Shown here piece after piece: positions 42,519-54,942 of a stretch of DNA of 64,000 bases. The stretch covers positions 10,240,001-10,304,000 of the forward strand of contig NC_059406.1 in the NCBI RefSeq assembly GCF_905220565.1, in the 5' to 3' direction. Source of the stretch: Melitaea cinxia. Its lineage: Eukaryota; Arthropoda; Insecta; Lepidoptera; Nymphalidae. The notes beneath the pieces were generated by a model that ran no database searches, was not told where the DNA came from, and saw only the letters and a list, made by a program, of their open reading frames with translations. The position numbers and the translations under genes were made by a program. Numbering within the stretch: position 1 is the stretch's first letter; every line of letters starts with the position of its first letter.

Positions 42519-42861
42519 TCAACGTAGTGGTAACTTATTGATGCCTTTCTTGAAAAACTGCTGGACGGGAGGCAACAAACTCTTCAAAGGCATTTTGTAC
42601 TGCCTCTCGGGTATTGAATTTTTTTCCCGCCAAAAAGTTATCCAAATTCTGGAAAAGGTGGAAGTCTGTAGGAGCAAGATCTGGTGAGTACGGTGGATGA
42701 TGGAGAACTTCCAACCCCAGCTCTTGTAATTTGGAGACCGTCTGCTGTGCAGCATGAAATCGGGCGTTGTCGTGCGGGAGCAGCGGAGCCGAGCCATTGA
42801 CCAAAGCTGGTTGGAGACGTGCGAGCTTCCCTATCATTGTGTTTAGTTCTTCACAGTACAC
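42519..42861 (-). pseudogene. mariner transposase, C-terminal remnant
   Basis: Minus-strand text contains LLPHDNARFHAAQQTVSKL, then HHPPYSPDLAPTDFHLFQNL. The Asp of HDNAR and the Asp of PTD are separated by 34 residues, the DD34D spacing of mariner elements. KKFNTREAVQNAFEEF and the family's closing block follow, with a frameshift near 42560 and a stop in the last motif (INKLPLR-stop). The N-terminal DNA-binding domain, the first catalytic Asp and a recognisable 5' TIR are missing. It is an inactive fragment. Confidence 0.85.
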
Positions 42862-43329
42862 ATCTACAGTAATGCAAGACCTAATAGTTAATTAATTATA
42901 AACATATATACAATATATTTAGAGCGCGCTTTGGATGATTGACATCTGACCTCTCCCGAGTTTGTTTACTCAAAAATTTTCAATTCATACATATTTGATA
43001 TTTTCAGTTTTCATTGCTATACAGATCATGGAAGAAGTTGAAAAAACTTCCTACATGTATTGACTATTGTACGTGCAAAAACACTGTTCAAAGTACATGC
43101 AATAACATGTTTTTATTTATTTATGGGAAAGTACTAAAAATTGGTTTAGATGATTTTAAAATATCTGTACTTTTTCAAGTGCATATCTATTTACACGATA
43201 CTAAAACTTGAGAAAATCAATTTTAAGTAAGTATAAATAAAATTGATGTGTCTGTCTGTGATTTTAAAATATCTGTATTTTTTGAAGTGCATATCTATTT
43301 ACATGATACTAAAACAGAAACGACTAAAA

Positions 43330-43850
43330 TTTTGTCTATCTTTCTTTTTCCGGGCTACTCTTTGGAACGATGCTTAAGGGCTGTGTACTTCGTCTTTTGG
43401 AGAACGCGCTCTTCAAATTCTTCGAGCTGGTTGCGACTTGCTTAATTACGGTCCCTTCTACTTTCTTGAGTTACGCTACTACATACTCCTTTCTTTAGGT
43501 TTACGCAGGGTATAAGCAGGCAGAGCCTTAACTATATCTTTGTCATGAGGCTTCTGATAAAAGGTTTTCGTGGCTTCGCCATGTCGTTTCGGTCCAGTAA
43601 GTACGTCAAGTACAACGTAAGTACAAGTACGACGTAAGTCTTCGTCGCCTCTCCCACTCAATATTGAAATTGATTTTCTCGTCATCGTATTTGAGACCTC
43701 GACAATATCTTTTTAACGTGCCCTAACCCCGTTCAGCGAATCGACTGCGCTCCGACATCTGAATCGAAGCGAAGGCTCTCCTCTGTGGCCTTTCCTTCCC
43801 ACCGTTTTTAATTTTGTTTTAATGAAATCATTGCTATTCCCACGAGTGTT
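43330..43850. other. Unexplained moderate-GC segment
   Basis: More GC-balanced than its surroundings and containing a 68-codon minus-strand ORF (43479-43685) with no recognisable motif. It may be a decayed retroelement 5' region, since an RT remnant follows at 43880. Function not assigned. Confidence 0.25.
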
Positions 43851-43879
43851 CCCTGTATTTGGGTAAGCCTAGCGGTTTA

Positions 43880-44110
43880 AGGCAGGCTTCACGACAAGCT
43901 TAAGGCAAGCTTCGAGCAATACGTCCTGCCGGTATTAACATACTATGCCGAGACGTAGACACTGATGATAGAAATAGTAGCTTAAGGTCACACAGCGTAC
44001 TATGGAACGGGCTATGCTTGGAGTCTCTCTAAAAATAGGATTATAAATGAGAATATTCTCGAAAACGTGTCGCTGAAACCTTAAGTAGGTAGGTAGATAA
44101 GATTGCCGGT
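43880..44110 (+). pseudogene. Degraded LINE reverse transcriptase thumb fragment
   Basis: Plus-strand frames read FEQYVLPVLTYYAET-stop-TL, then MERAMLGVSLKNRI- and NEN-like text. This parallels the LLPTLMYGSESW…RALRSMIGV part of the RTE-like ORF at 14734. Several stops and indels are present. Confidence 0.55.
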
Positions 44111-44159
44111 GGAGGCTAGGTTAGGATTGCAAGAGAACTAGGAACATCCTAGGCGTTAA

Positions 44160-44660
44160 GTAGGGGAGGAATATGTCCTGCTGCTGACTGAATTTCTCTC
44201 TGATTGAATTCGAAGAGAATATCAAATAGAAAATCCAAAATCGAGTAGAAAATCGATTTTTAATCAAATAGGTAACTGAGGTAGGGCACAGCAGGAATTC
44301 CCTGCTCAAAATATGGAGCAGCCCGAGTGGGGAAGTACCTCGACCTTACAGAAGATCACAGCAAAATAATAGTGTTTTCAAACAGTATTGTACTGTTGGT
44401 GAGTAAGGTGACCAGAGCTCCTGGGGGGGGGGGGGGATTGGGGATTGGGTCGGTAACGCGCTTGCGATGCTTCTGGTGTTGCAGGCGTCTATAAGCTACG
44501 GTAATCGTTTACCATCAGGTGAGCCGTACGCTTGTTTGCCGACCTAGTGATATAAAAAAAAAATAGAAAATCGATTTTCAATCGAACAGAAAAAAATCGA
44601 ATAAAATCAAATAGAATTGAGTAGAATCGAATAAAAATCGAATTGAAAATTGAATGGAAT
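44160..44660. repeat. Degenerate AATCGAATAGAA-type satellite with an S1 SINE inside
   Basis: Repeated AATCGA/AATAGAA words run from about 44200 to 44275 and resume at about 44564-44665; the S1 SINE at 44277-44563 separates the two parts. Confidence 0.6.
44277..44563 (+). repeat. S1 SINE, plus strand
   Basis: Starts CTGAGGTAGGGCACAGCAGG and ends CGACCTAGTGATATAAAAAAAAA, giving the family's full extent and its orientation. A 13-G run sits at 44425-44437. Confidence 0.85.
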
Positions 44661-44767
44661 CGAACAGAATCAATCAATTTCGTAAAAGATGTGCTGGACT
44701 GGAACCGGTAAAGGCAGATCATCCGCACCAGATGCAACCCTTATATATATAAACAGATATGAGGGGT

Positions 44768-44779
44768 CGAGAAAGAGAG

Positions 44780-44822
<43 letters not shown>
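44768..44822. repeat. (GA)n microsatellite
   Basis: Near-perfect GA run of about 55 bp. Confidence 0.93.
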
Positions 44823-44823
<1 letters not shown>

Positions 44824-45332
44824 TGTACCTACATCACTATAGAAAACAGTTTGTTGACAAAATGACAATTAGGAACTTGAATAGTACGCCCCGATAACTA
44901 TTAGCCCAGGGCCCCACAAATTTACGATTTGGCCCTGCACAAGAAGTACTGACAACATCATGTCATCAATGACGTCATGCTTCGTCCTCAACCAATAGTG
45001 ACGCGATTTGTACATCTGAGTATCGCTCTTTTACACTTTATATGTATATATACTTACTACTATTACTTTATATGTATATATACTTTGTGGGTTTAAATAA
45101 TTACTAAAAAATAAATACCTTCAAATTATGATGTGTCAATAATAAAGAATCGAGAAAAATATATTTCAGACTAATTTAAATATTATTTAATCGCTTAACA
45201 TCAATCATTTACTTGTTTATCGGCCTAGTAGTGTAAAAAAATTATTTGTGTTATTACTTTAATAATCGTGAAAGACAACTATAGCTGTGAGAAATTAAAT
45301 TATACGAATTAAATTATTGTTTACAACTTTCA

Positions 45333-45968
45333 TCTTAATATATATATAAATTACGCGTCGCGTTGTTTGTCCGCGATGGACTCCTAAACTACTTGACCGA
45401 TTTTAATCAAATTTGCACCTGCAGTTTGATCCAACTTGAAATATAGGCTATATTTTATTACGATATAAATAATTATTATATTCACAATAATTGTGTTTAA
45501 AGGCAAACGAAGAAAAACCGACTTCAATTATATCGACAAGTAATACAATGTAGGTAGACGAAAAAATAGTCAAGTAAATACGCATTATCAAAGATTACTC
45601 CAAAAGTTGTAATCAGATCTCGATGAAATTTAAACGTCACACGTGAAATTAAAACATCGACTTTCGATTAAATTAGAAATAATACCCAGTAAAAAGTAAT
45701 GCAGATTTTCGAGAGTTTCCTTCGATTCTTCTGGGATCCTATCATCTGACCCTGGTTTCCTTATCATGGTACCAAACTAGGGATATCTCCTTTCCAACAA
45801 AAAAAGAATTATCAAAATCGGTTCATAAACGATGGAGTTATCCCCGAACATACAATATATATGTATATATATATATATATATATATACGGTCGAATTGAG
45901 TAACCTCTTCCTTTTTTTGAAGTCTGTTAAAAAAAATAAGGCGGTACGAAGTTCGCCAGGCTAGCTAG
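45333..45968 (+). mobile_element. Helitron-like element interrupted by an M1 MITE
   Basis: TC start at CA|TCTTAATATATATA; ends TTCGCCAGGCTAGCTAG|T. The interior TTACGCGTCGCG…CGACCGATTTT parallels the 56994 copy. The MITE occupies about 45498-45935. Confidence 0.68.
45498..45935. mobile_element. Family M1 MITE nested in a Helitron-like element
   Basis: GAAAAACCGACTTCAATTATATCG at the left, CTCTTCCTTTTTTTGAAGTCTGTTAAAA at the right, with the usual GGGATCCTATCATC and GGTTCATAAACGATGGAG blocks between. (TA)n at 45855-45886. Confidence 0.82.
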
Positions 45969-46073
45969 TTTGTAGTTTATATAAATTAATTGTTTGAATT
46001 TTGCTCTCTTTGCTTTCGGTTATTTCTAATTTAAATAACTCAAGCCGTTATTGATGTTTGTTTTATTATTATA

Positions 46074-46386
46074 CTAGCTGTGCCCGCGACTTGGTCCGCG
46101 TGGAATTTAACAAATAAGTTTTTGTTTATTTTGCAGATTCATAAAATAAATTTCTAAAATAAAAGTAGCTTAAGTTACACCTTATTACATCAGATGCCAG
46201 TGAAAGTCCCGTTAAAATCGGTTTCAAGCCGTTTCAGAGATTAGCCGGAACAAACAGACAGACAGATAAAAATTGTAAAAAATGTTATTTTGTTATATGT
46301 ACCGCGTATATATCCATATGCATTTTGTGAAAAGGGGTTATTTTAATATTACAAACAGACACTTCAATTTAATTTATTGGTATAGA
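46074..46386 (-). mobile_element. Helitron-like element, minus strand (313 bp)
   Basis: Plus-strand start A|CTAGCTGTGCCCGCGACTT, end TTATTGGTATAGA|T. The interior includes GTTTCAGAGATTAGCCGGAACAAACAGACAGACAG. Confidence 0.66.
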
Positions 46387-46962
46387 TTGTCGCAATATTC
46401 CGAACAAACATTTTTTATAATCTTTATCATAAAATATAAGTAGTTTCTGACTAATTTTAATTGAATTTCAAATAAAAAGTACATTATGTTTATCCTTAAT
46501 AATAATTAAATATTAATTAAGGAATTCACAAATGATAAGAACGCAGTGCGTAATCATAATGTCCGGGTTAATAAGAGTGTATGTCATTGTCTTCGTCGGC
46601 GAGCTTGGTTCATTTTTACGAGTTAAAACCGGTGCCTACTGCCTCGAACTGACTAGCACCGACGTACCAACATTGTAAAATGTATGTTTGCTTTTCAACC
46701 CTTTTACATATAAACGCTACCTTCCCTACATAGACTTACCAATTGACAGTAAACATCGACAATTCGTTGAAATACATGATTGAGTAATTCAATATTTGTC
46801 AGGTTTTGTAAGAACTTCTGAAGGTTATCAAATATCGCATGTTAAAATTTAAAATTATGATTTTTAGATAAAAGCTTTTTGTAATAAAATAATTGTTTTT
46901 TAAAAGTAATATTTTTCAAATTATATAGTTAATACATAATACGAGTATTTAATAAGTAAGCA

Positions 46963-47065
46963 GTATTATTTAGCTGTGATCTTCTGTAAGGTCGAGGTAC
47001 TACCCCAGTCGGGCTGCTTCATGTATTGGGCAAGAAATTTCCTACTGTGCCCTACCTCAGTTAAA
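46963..47065 (-). repeat. S1 SINE, 5' fragment
   Basis: CAGTATTATTTAGCTGTGATCTTCTG…CTGTGCCCTACCTCAG; only about 100 bp of the family is present. Confidence 0.8.
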
Positions 47066-47189
47066 TAGCAATATTAATAATAGCAATAGCATGGCAAGTA
47101 TTTTTTAATTCCCAAAGTTTAAAACCCGAGCTTTAAAGCTTTTGACAAACCGTTTCTGGCTCGAGGAGCAAAATTTACAAAATTTACAA

Positions 47190-47637
47190 TTAATACGTGA
47201 AGCAAAATTTTGTATTATGCATACTTTTTGTCTTACGGCCTATTACTGTGGGGTAATGTTACAGATATTGAGACTGTATTTATCTTGCAAATAAAGGCTA
47301 TTCACGGCATTTATGATCTCGGAGCTCGAGTCTCCCTACGGGACGTTTTTCAAATGTTAACAATTGCGTCCCAATATATTTATAACAATGTTATAAAATA
47401 AATTGTAATAATCGAATTGTAAACACGAGAAGCAATAACAAAATTGTAACTCCAAGTTTCCGACTACGTAAAGTAAACGTCTCCTTTCCGGGCTATGGTA
47501 TTCGCATGTATAATAAAATACCATAAACAATTTTGGAATTGTCTCAACATAAATTTAAAATTTCATTAACAAAATTAAAAGATAAAGCGTATTATTCGGT
47601 GCAGGATTACATAGTTGATAAAGATGTGTGGACTTAG
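47190..47637 (+). pseudogene. Jockey-type LINE, C-terminal fragment
   Basis: Plus strand: YYAYFLSYGLLLWGNVTDIE, IHGIYDLGARVSLRDVF, ASQYIYNN, then after a stop TRSNNKIV, GYGIRMYNKIP and the end AYYSVQDYIVDKDVWT-stop (47635-47637). This is the standard tail of a jockey-like ORF2 in Lepidoptera. Premature stops at about 47400 and 47523 and a probable deletion leave it dead. The RT core is missing. No endonuclease or tail repeat could be defined. Confidence 0.72.
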
Positions 47638-47639
47638 TG

Positions 47640-48490
47640 ACGCTGTATTTCATGCAAGATATTACTAATTTTGTACTAAAACACAGTTTATATATTATTT
47701 TTCAAAAGAGTAACTGCGGAGTTTCTTATCGCTTCTTCTCTGCAGAATCTACATTCCGAATCGGCGGTAGTTTTACTTTTACAAAAATAATAAACACCAA
47801 AAAATTTTAATTTGTAAAATGACGATTCGAAGATGCTCTTGGGACCTATTTGGATAAAGTTATTTTTGATTTTGATTTTTGTTTTTTTTTTATTATTTTA
47901 GAGTTATAGTCTTTGAAAACAGAACCTTAATAATATTCAAACTTATAATTTAAATTAATTATGGTCGAATTTCGAACACTGGGCGACCACTAGTTCTAAT
48001 TTAAACAGCTGTATTGTTTATTATCAATTTCTAGATGACGGCGGTTTTCAGACTGACTTCATCATCATGGCATTTGTGCGAAATGATCTTGCAATGATAC
48101 TATAGTCATAAGTTTTAATTAATTCTGTTAAAGAGTGACAAGAAGCGAAAGGATGTTAATATACATGATTATTCTTGAGACTGAATTTCATTAAACGATA
48201 CTATATGACTCAATGCAAAACATTTTCGTCACAGGAAAACGGCTAAGTAAGACTAAACAATATTATGAAATTACTCATATTTTTGTTTATTTATTATTTA
48301 AAAAAAAACTTTTGCGGTTGCATAGTAGCTAGGGGCTATATTTAGTATTTAAAACATTAAATGTGATCTACAAAGTAGCTATTCTTAATTAAAAAAAAAT
48401 TATGTAATAATTAAGGTCCATATAAATATTGTTAAACTATGACTTGTATATATATATGTGTATGAGCTTTATATAAAGCTCGTCCATTAT
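47640..48490. other. AT-rich DNA, no gene seen
   Basis: No convincing ORF or repeat boundary up to the M1 MITE at 48497. Confidence 0.35.
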
Positions 48491-48496
48491 CTTTTT

Positions 48497-49085
48497 AACC
48501 GACTTTCAAAAAAAGGAGGAGGTTCTCAATTCGACTGTATTTTTTTTTAAATATGTATGTTACTTTAGAACTTTTGACTGGGTGGACCGATTTCGACAAT
48601 TTTTTTTTAATCGAGAGGTGTTGCATGTCATTTCTATCTTCTATCTAACGACTACTTTTCGAGTTATATCTAATAATGCGTTTTTACTTGACGCTTTTTT
48701 CGTCGACCTACGTTGTATTATACCGCATAACTTTCTACTGGATGTACCGATTTTGATAGTCCTTTTTTTGTTGGAAAGGGAATATCCCTAGTTTGGTACC
48801 GTGATAAGGAAACCAGGATCTGATGATGGGATCCCAGAGAAATCGAGGGAAACTCTCGAAAATCCGTAATAACTTTTTACTGGGTGTACCGATTTTGATA
48901 ATTTTTAATTTAATCGAAAGCTGATGTTTATCATGTGGTCACATATAAATTTTATCGAGATCTGCTAACTACTTTTTGAGTAATCTTTGATAACGCGTAG
49001 TTGCTTGACTATTTTTTCGTCGATCTACGTTGTATTACTTGTCGATGTAATTGAAGTCGATTTTTTTTTTTCGTTTGCGAGCAAA
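48497..49085. mobile_element. Family M1 MITE, long form (~0.59 kb)
   Basis: Ends AACCGACTTTCAAAAAAAGG and AATTGAAGTCGATTTTTTTTT, with an internally repeated module ACCGATTTTGATA (48751, 48889). One of the most complete copies; no coding. Confidence 0.85.
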
Positions 49086-49189
49086 CACAATTATTACCAA
49101 TAAATTTTGTTGCTGAATAACTTATATTAAATACGAAAAAAATGAGTGTTATTGGTAGGTACATAATGTGTTTAGAAATAACGAGCTTA

Positions 49190-49300
49190 TACGCTTTAGC
49201 CTGAAATATCCCACTATTGGGCATAGGCCTCTTTCCCCATGTAGAAGAAGGATCAGAGCTTAATCCACCACGCTGCTCCAATCGGGTTGGTGGATATATT
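49190..49300 (-). repeat. RTE LINE 3' end
   Basis: The plus strand CCCACTATTGGGCATAGGCCTC is the complement of the conserved RTE 3' segment GAGGCCTATG…AGTGGG; the rest of the element is missing. Confidence 0.6.
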
Positions 49301-49329
49301 ATTTTACAATTTACGTAAATAAACAAGAG

Positions 49330-50135
49330 ACGCTAAAGCGTCATAACAGAACACTGTTCACATTAATCTGAAGTGTCGTGATGGCGCCGTTTCAGCACCC
49401 CCCGCAACCCGCTTATCTGACGCGAATCGAGATCGGTTCTGATGCGACACATCAGAAGGCATCACGACACGACACAACACATAAATGTAAACGTTGTCGT
49501 ATAAAATGTATGAAACCCATTCTGTTCTGATGCGACACATGTCCGTCAAATATAAATCCGCCTTTAATAAATACTTTTATCTATATTTATACCAACCTCG
49601 GCATCGAGTGGTCTGATTTTTTTTTTTAGAAACCGTGATCACCATGGAAGAACTTGACTTGTCGTCATTGGCGTATTTACCCTAGGACTAAAAGGTCCGT
49701 GGCCCGGGGCGACGTTCTGCGAGGGTGGCGTAAGTCGTGCACGAGGGGTGGTCGAGAGAAAGCCGAACATATATACTAGGAATGTGAAAAATTAATTTAA
49801 TTTACAACAATGGATAAAAAAAGAAAGATTAGCCGACATATATTCCGGATATTTTCCGAGACTCGATTTTTTATGGAATGGGGGTCTAAATGAAGTCAAA
49901 TGATAAATTTCACCGAAAATAATCGTTTATTTATTAACACATCCCTAATACATACGCTGCTTTAACCTTTTTCTCTATTAATTTATGAGGGGCCAAATTA
50001 AAATGACCCGGGACGCTGAAATTTAAAATACGCCACTATTTGTTGTAGTAAAAGTAACCACGAACAAGAACGGCCTAGACGGCACGTGAACAGTTGTTTG
50101 GTTACAGTACGCATTGTGAGGGAGATCCACTCTGC
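49330..50135. other. Intergenic, no gene supported
   Basis: A moderately GC segment at 49370-49560 contains two TTCTGATGCGACACAT repeats (49437, 49533). No coding assignment. Confidence 0.35.
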
Positions 50136-50139
50136 AATT

Positions 50140-50390
50140 TTTGTAGTAAAACTTCTTTACGCGCGCTTGACTTGGGGTGTAAGTTGGTGAATGCGTGACG
50201 AGAGCGTTACGAAAAGTGTAATCGGGCGAGCCGAACGGAAGTGAGATGGAGATATAAGTTAGTGAAGATAGAAAGAAAAAGAGTAGCGTTTCGTTTATCG
50301 CTGTAGCTAAAGCTAAGGAAAGCTAAGGAAGTTTTACTTCAGTCGTGTGGTCTAAAGCACACTCGTTTTTTTTTTTAGTTACCGCCACGG
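50140..50390. repeat. Relict of the long-TIR element's subterminal region
   Basis: AGTAAAACTTCTTTACGCGCGCTTGACTTGGG matches the inner part of the right TIR arm (complement of 28307-28345), and TTACGAAAAGTGT…GGCGAG matches the left arm near 23159. Outer termini are missing. Confidence 0.6.
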
Positions 50391-50667
50391 AAAATAGAAA
50401 AAACGTTTGCTCAGCTTCTTTAATATAAAATGTAAAATTCTCTTATTAATGGCATACTAAGTACCTTTTAAAAATAAAAATATAATAAACTTGTTGACCG
50501 TGCAAACGTTGTTTTGCCATATATGTAATTCAACCCCTTTAATCCACTTTATAACTTAGCTGTATGAAAAAAAAAATGTTGGCGAAAATCTCTGATTTAC
50601 CCGATATGCAGAGTATAATATGCGTGTGTGTGTCAAATAAATGGTAGGTAGTAAGTGTCATTTTTTT

Positions 50668-51110
50668 AACCGACTTCAAAAAAGGAGGAGGTTACGCAAT
50701 ACGACCGTATATATATTTATATTTTATGTATGTTCGGAGATAACTTCGTCGTTTATGAACCGATTTTGATAATTCTTTTTTTTGTTGGAAAAGAGATATC
50801 CCAGGTGTGGTACCATGATAAGGAAACCAGGAATCCCATCTGATGATGGGATTCCAGAGAAATCGAGGGAAACCCTTGAAACTTACTCCGCATAACTTTT
50901 TACTGGGTGTACCAATTTTGATGAATTTTAATTTAATCGAAAGCCGATCTTTAACATGTGGTTACATTTAAATAGCAACGAGATCTGATTACAACTTTTG
51001 GAGTAATCTTTGATAATGCGTATTTACTTGACTATTTTTTCGTCTACCTACGTTGTATTACTTGTCGATGTAATTGAAGTCGGTTTTTTTTCGTTTGCCA
51101 GCAAACACAA
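50668..51110. mobile_element. Family M1 MITE
   Basis: ACCGACTTCAAAAAAGGAGGAGG at the left, AATTGAAGTCGGTTTTTTTTCG at the right; the plus orientation matches the 48497 copy. A near-complete member with clear inverted ends. Confidence 0.87.
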
Positions 51111-51129
51111 TTCACCCTATATAGACTAT

Positions 51130-51345
51130 AAGTAACGATCCCTATTATGAGTAATAATCGCTATCAGGTGTTCTTGATAACAACCAGGACGTGCTTTCCG
51201 AGGCACGGTGGGGAGACCCACAAGGACTGCAAAAACACCCAGACCACGGCAAACATCTGTATGGCCGATACAAATGTTTGTCATGTGCGGGGATCGAACT
51301 CGCAACCTGTGCTGTGACCGTTGTGCCAACGCGTCGTCAGTCTGG
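51130..51345 (-). repeat. tRNA-derived SINE, minus strand
   Basis: The complement shows B box GGTTGCGAGTTCGATCCCC and an A-box region ending ACGACGCGTTGGCACAACGG. The body carries GAGGCACGGTGGGGAGA as in the 7955 copy. Confidence 0.78.
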
Positions 51346-51957
51346 TCTGGATTGACATAATTATGATAAAATATTTATAAAAAAAAAACAGAAAATTGAT
51401 TTAGATGTCGATATCACGTAAATTTAACATTTTACGAAATGGTCCGATAAATAATGAAGTGAAATTAGCTAATGATATCATTAAAACTTACATAGGTACA
51501 TGTTGTCGTAAATAATCATTATTAAAAGTATTTTTTGTCGTTTCAATAATAAGTCATTATTAAAATACTTCACATGTACAATACAATACGATATTATTAT
51601 ATGACTTGTTTTCGCACATATTAACAAAAACTTTTAAATAATTAGTTAGATATACAAAGGTTTTATTTATAAATCTCACTCAAATCAAATGTGAAGTAAA
51701 GACCTTAAGAATTATCTACACATATAGGTATTGCATATTACTACACTTATCGACATATCATGAGTGTTTCTGTTATTCCAATGCAAATAATTCAATACGC
51801 CTGAAAATAAAAGATATTAAGCCTGACACGGTTGCAAAGTTTAGGTAATGTCCATCGAGCATCGACGCTGAAACTGGAAGAAATCTCGTCATAACTAGAT
51901 TGGACAATTGTAGTAATTAAAAAGTATCGTTTGGATGAGCTAAGGGCGCTCCTTGTT

Positions 51958-52226
51958 TATAAAGACTCGCGGCGAAGGCTTCGCCATTATTTCGCGCTAG
52001 CTGTGCTGTAGTTCGCACGCGTTGTGGCTTCTTCGCGCGAATTGAAATAAGCGCATCGTATTAATAATTGTCCAAGTATTTGATTAAAAACATTTTAAAA
52101 ATTGTTTAAGACAGACTTTTATCGTGTTTTTTAATATTACTGTACAGTGTTTCAGTGAAAATGTGAAATTAGTTTTTGTCTTTATTTGAAAGGAAGGAAA
52201 CTTTTCAGCAGAACGAACAGTGATAG
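51958..52226 (+). promoter_or_regulatory. Candidate TATA promoter plus untranslated first exon
   Basis: TATAAAG at 51958-51964 is followed by GC-richer DNA with CGCGG/CGCGCTAGC blocks, a transition typical of an insect promoter. About 240 bp later, GATAG|GTAAGC at 52227 is a strong splice donor. The intervening sequence lacks a long ORF, so it would be a noncoding exon of a plus-strand gene whose body lies to the right. No continuing exon was found before 64 kb. Only the motif pair supports this. Confidence 0.33.
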
Positions 52227-52229
52227 GTA

Positions 52230-52940
52230 AGCAATCCTTATTTGTATTTAAAACAAATTGTTTTATGTTTTAAGTGTATAATTATCTAAATAAATTTTAA
52301 AACATATAAACACAAAATAGAGATTTAGTTATAACATTTTTTCGTGTTTATTTAATTCATTCCGTAATTAAAACTCCGCTGCGTTTAGTGCTTCTATCTG
52401 TTAGTAGGTACTGGATGTTCAAAATTGTGATAGGTAAACCTGATATGGCTTGAGATGAGATGATATGATGAAGAAACCTGAAATTGTCATAAAATATATT
52501 AAAAAATGTCTGCATTAAGGACATATTATAAAATAAAAGAACGTTACATTTTATAAAAGAACATTTGTTGGACGATTTTAATAAAATAACATATGTGAAG
52601 TCTTGTGCAATGACATTCTTCATTTGTGAGACTGGAATTTTTCTCCAAGAACAATCAAAGATAAAATATCTGCTAGTTACAGTTAAATCAATAAAAGTAT
52701 CAATTATTGTAATTATTTTCTTATTGTCGCAAGACTGTTCGGTCGACCGAGAGTCTAGGATTTTTTAAATTGAATGTTCTAAAGAAAACCGAAAATAATG
52801 AGGGTACAAATTTTTATCTTTATTTGCACTTAATTTACTTAAATACAATTGTGTTAAGGTCCTGTAATTATACTAAATTACTATTTTGTGTAGAAAATTG
52901 ACATTAAAATTTTAAAACTAATATTATAAATAAATAAACG
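52230..52940. other. AT-rich DNA, no gene seen
   Basis: It would be intron if the promoter at 51958 is real. Short ORFs lack recognisable content. Confidence 0.35.
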
Positions 52941-52944
52941 CCTC

Positions 52945-53160
52945 ACACTCAACGAGCCCAGTCGAATTCACTCATGTGTCGGAATCCGAAAACATACAAT
53001 ACAATATATATATATATATACAAAACAAACGCCCAGACCTCCGCGAACATTTATATAGTCAATACAAATGTAGGTATGTCGTGAGCGCAGATCGAACCCG
53101 TGATTGCCAACGCTATAGCCAGTGCTGTAAGAGCTACACCAACGCGTCGTCATTTTCAAT
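52945..53160 (-). repeat. tRNA-derived SINE, minus strand
   Basis: The complement contains AATCACGGGTTCGATCTGCG (B box) and an A-box stretch near GACGACGCGTTGGTGTAG. A (TA)n interruption lies at 53005-53020. Confidence 0.75.
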
Positions 53161-53164
53161 TTTT

Positions 53165-54450
53165 TTAATAAATCATTGGTGCTATAATATACTTCTCGCT
53201 ACGACTCTTAACATACATAAGTATTAACAATTAGCAGCATTTAACCGATCGATATCGGACGATAATCAAAACTTAAACCAAACTATAATAACAAAAAATA
53301 TATAAGCATTTTATTTTTATTTATTGCACTTAGCGGTTTCACTCACGTGATTTCCAATCCCATGGGAATATTGGGTATAACAAGTAGCTTATTTATTTTT
53401 TTGAATCTATGTACTATATCTACATACTAGGTTTCATTACAATCAGTTCTGGAGTTTTTGCGCGAAAAATTTCCAGATATCCATCAATCCTCATAAGTTT
53501 TATTATTTATAACATTAATTAGGATTTCCAAAATAAGTTAGCTATTAGGCAACAGATAAATATAGAATATATTTTAATATTGAATTCTTCAATGTTTGTA
53601 AATGAGTTTTATATTATAAACAACTAAATGTAAGCACACGAGCTTTCATTAGCTAGGAATTGCGGCACTTGCCAGATTCCTGCAAGTAAATCGTCAGAAA
53701 TATAATTTAAAATTAGTTCTTAGTAGGTAAAAACAAACAAACTCTTCAGATTTTATATTATTAGATACACATTATTGATGATTATTACACAACCCTTGCG
53801 GATTCACTCGGGAACTATGTTACAGAACTATGTGTACTTATAGCTAACAGTTAGTTATGAAAAAAATGCAATCTCGCACGTTTTCAAAATCTTGAACTAT
53901 AATACTTCTTGATTTCTTTTACCGATTGTAAGAAGGAAATTAAAATTTAATTTATGAAAATTAAATTTAAAATTGCTTGTGTCATTGAAATGACCTTATT
54001 TTGGTCTATTAAATGAACATTTCTAAAAGTCAAGTCCCGAGCTACTAATTCAGGTGGCAGCCGCGTATGCAGCTAGGACTGCTAGATTGCCCTATCTAGA
54101 CGGTTTTGTTGGACGACTGTGTAGACTGTGGATATACTATATGATCATTGGACGACACGTTTTCCTAAGTAATAATTACTATAGGACACAGCAGAGGACA
54201 CTCAACCACATATCAATGAATAATTACGATCTTCAGCAATATTATTACAAGTGCAGTTATGTTATTTGTAGATAAAACAATAATAATAATATATAATTGT
54301 CTCACCTTTCGAAATCCTCATTTTCCACGAGTTTCTAACTCTAGGCTTTCAGTAATGTAAGCCCGTCGACATTAAAACTTTACGCGGGTGAAACCACAAG
54401 GAATTGTACGAAATTAAGTATTTTTATTAATTTTGCATTAAGAGAAAATC
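53165..54450. other. AT-rich DNA with degraded repeat traces
   Basis: At 53340-53520 there is a decayed Helitron-like interior (AGTTCTGGAGTTTTTGCGCG); elsewhere nothing is recognisable. Confidence 0.35.
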
Positions 54451-54451
54451 C

Positions 54452-54660
54452 TACTACGTTGACAAACAAGCGTGCGGCTCACCTATTTTTTGGTGTACTG
54501 TAAGCGATTACCGTAGCTTATAGACACCTGCAACACCAGAAGCATCGCAAGCTCGTTGCCGACCTTACCTCCAATCACCATCTAGGAGCTCTGGTCACCT
54601 TAATCACCACAGGACTACAACACTTCTTGGAAACAGTATTATTTAGCTGTGATCTTCTGC
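54452..54660 (-). repeat. S1 SINE, diverged copy
   Basis: ACAAACAAGCGTGCGGCTCACC…CTATAGACACCTGCAACACCAG…AACAGTATTATTTAGCTGTGATC; the 5' end of the family is missing. Confidence 0.75.
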
Positions 54661-54826
54661 CATGAATTATCCGAACTGGAGAGTGATTTTCATTAGACTT
54701 TTTACTACAACCGTTTTTATTTAGATTAAATACCATTTATTTCTCCAAAAAAGAAAAAAAAAATCTCTTACATGAGAAATTGTATACACTAAAACTAAAC
54801 AATAATATAAGAGTATATGTGGGTAG

Positions 54827-54905
54827 GCGCCGCGTTGGCGCAACGGTTACAGCCATGGATTGTACCTGTTGCGCTGGCGGTTGCGGGTTCGATTCCCGCA
54901 CATCT
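54827..54905 (+). repeat. tRNA-derived SINE head, plus strand
   Basis: A box TTGGCGCAACGG and B box GCGGGTTCGATTCCCGC are well preserved, followed at once by (TA)n (54907-54940). Only the Pol III promoter part of the SINE is present. Confidence 0.8.
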
Positions 54906-54906
54906 A

Positions 54907-54941
<35 letters not shown>

Positions 54942-54942
<1 letters not shown>

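Noticed and set aside
44160..44660. Plus/minus ORFs rich in Ile/Arg/Phe/Ser
   Set aside because: They arise from the degenerate AATCGA repeat and contain no recognisable protein.
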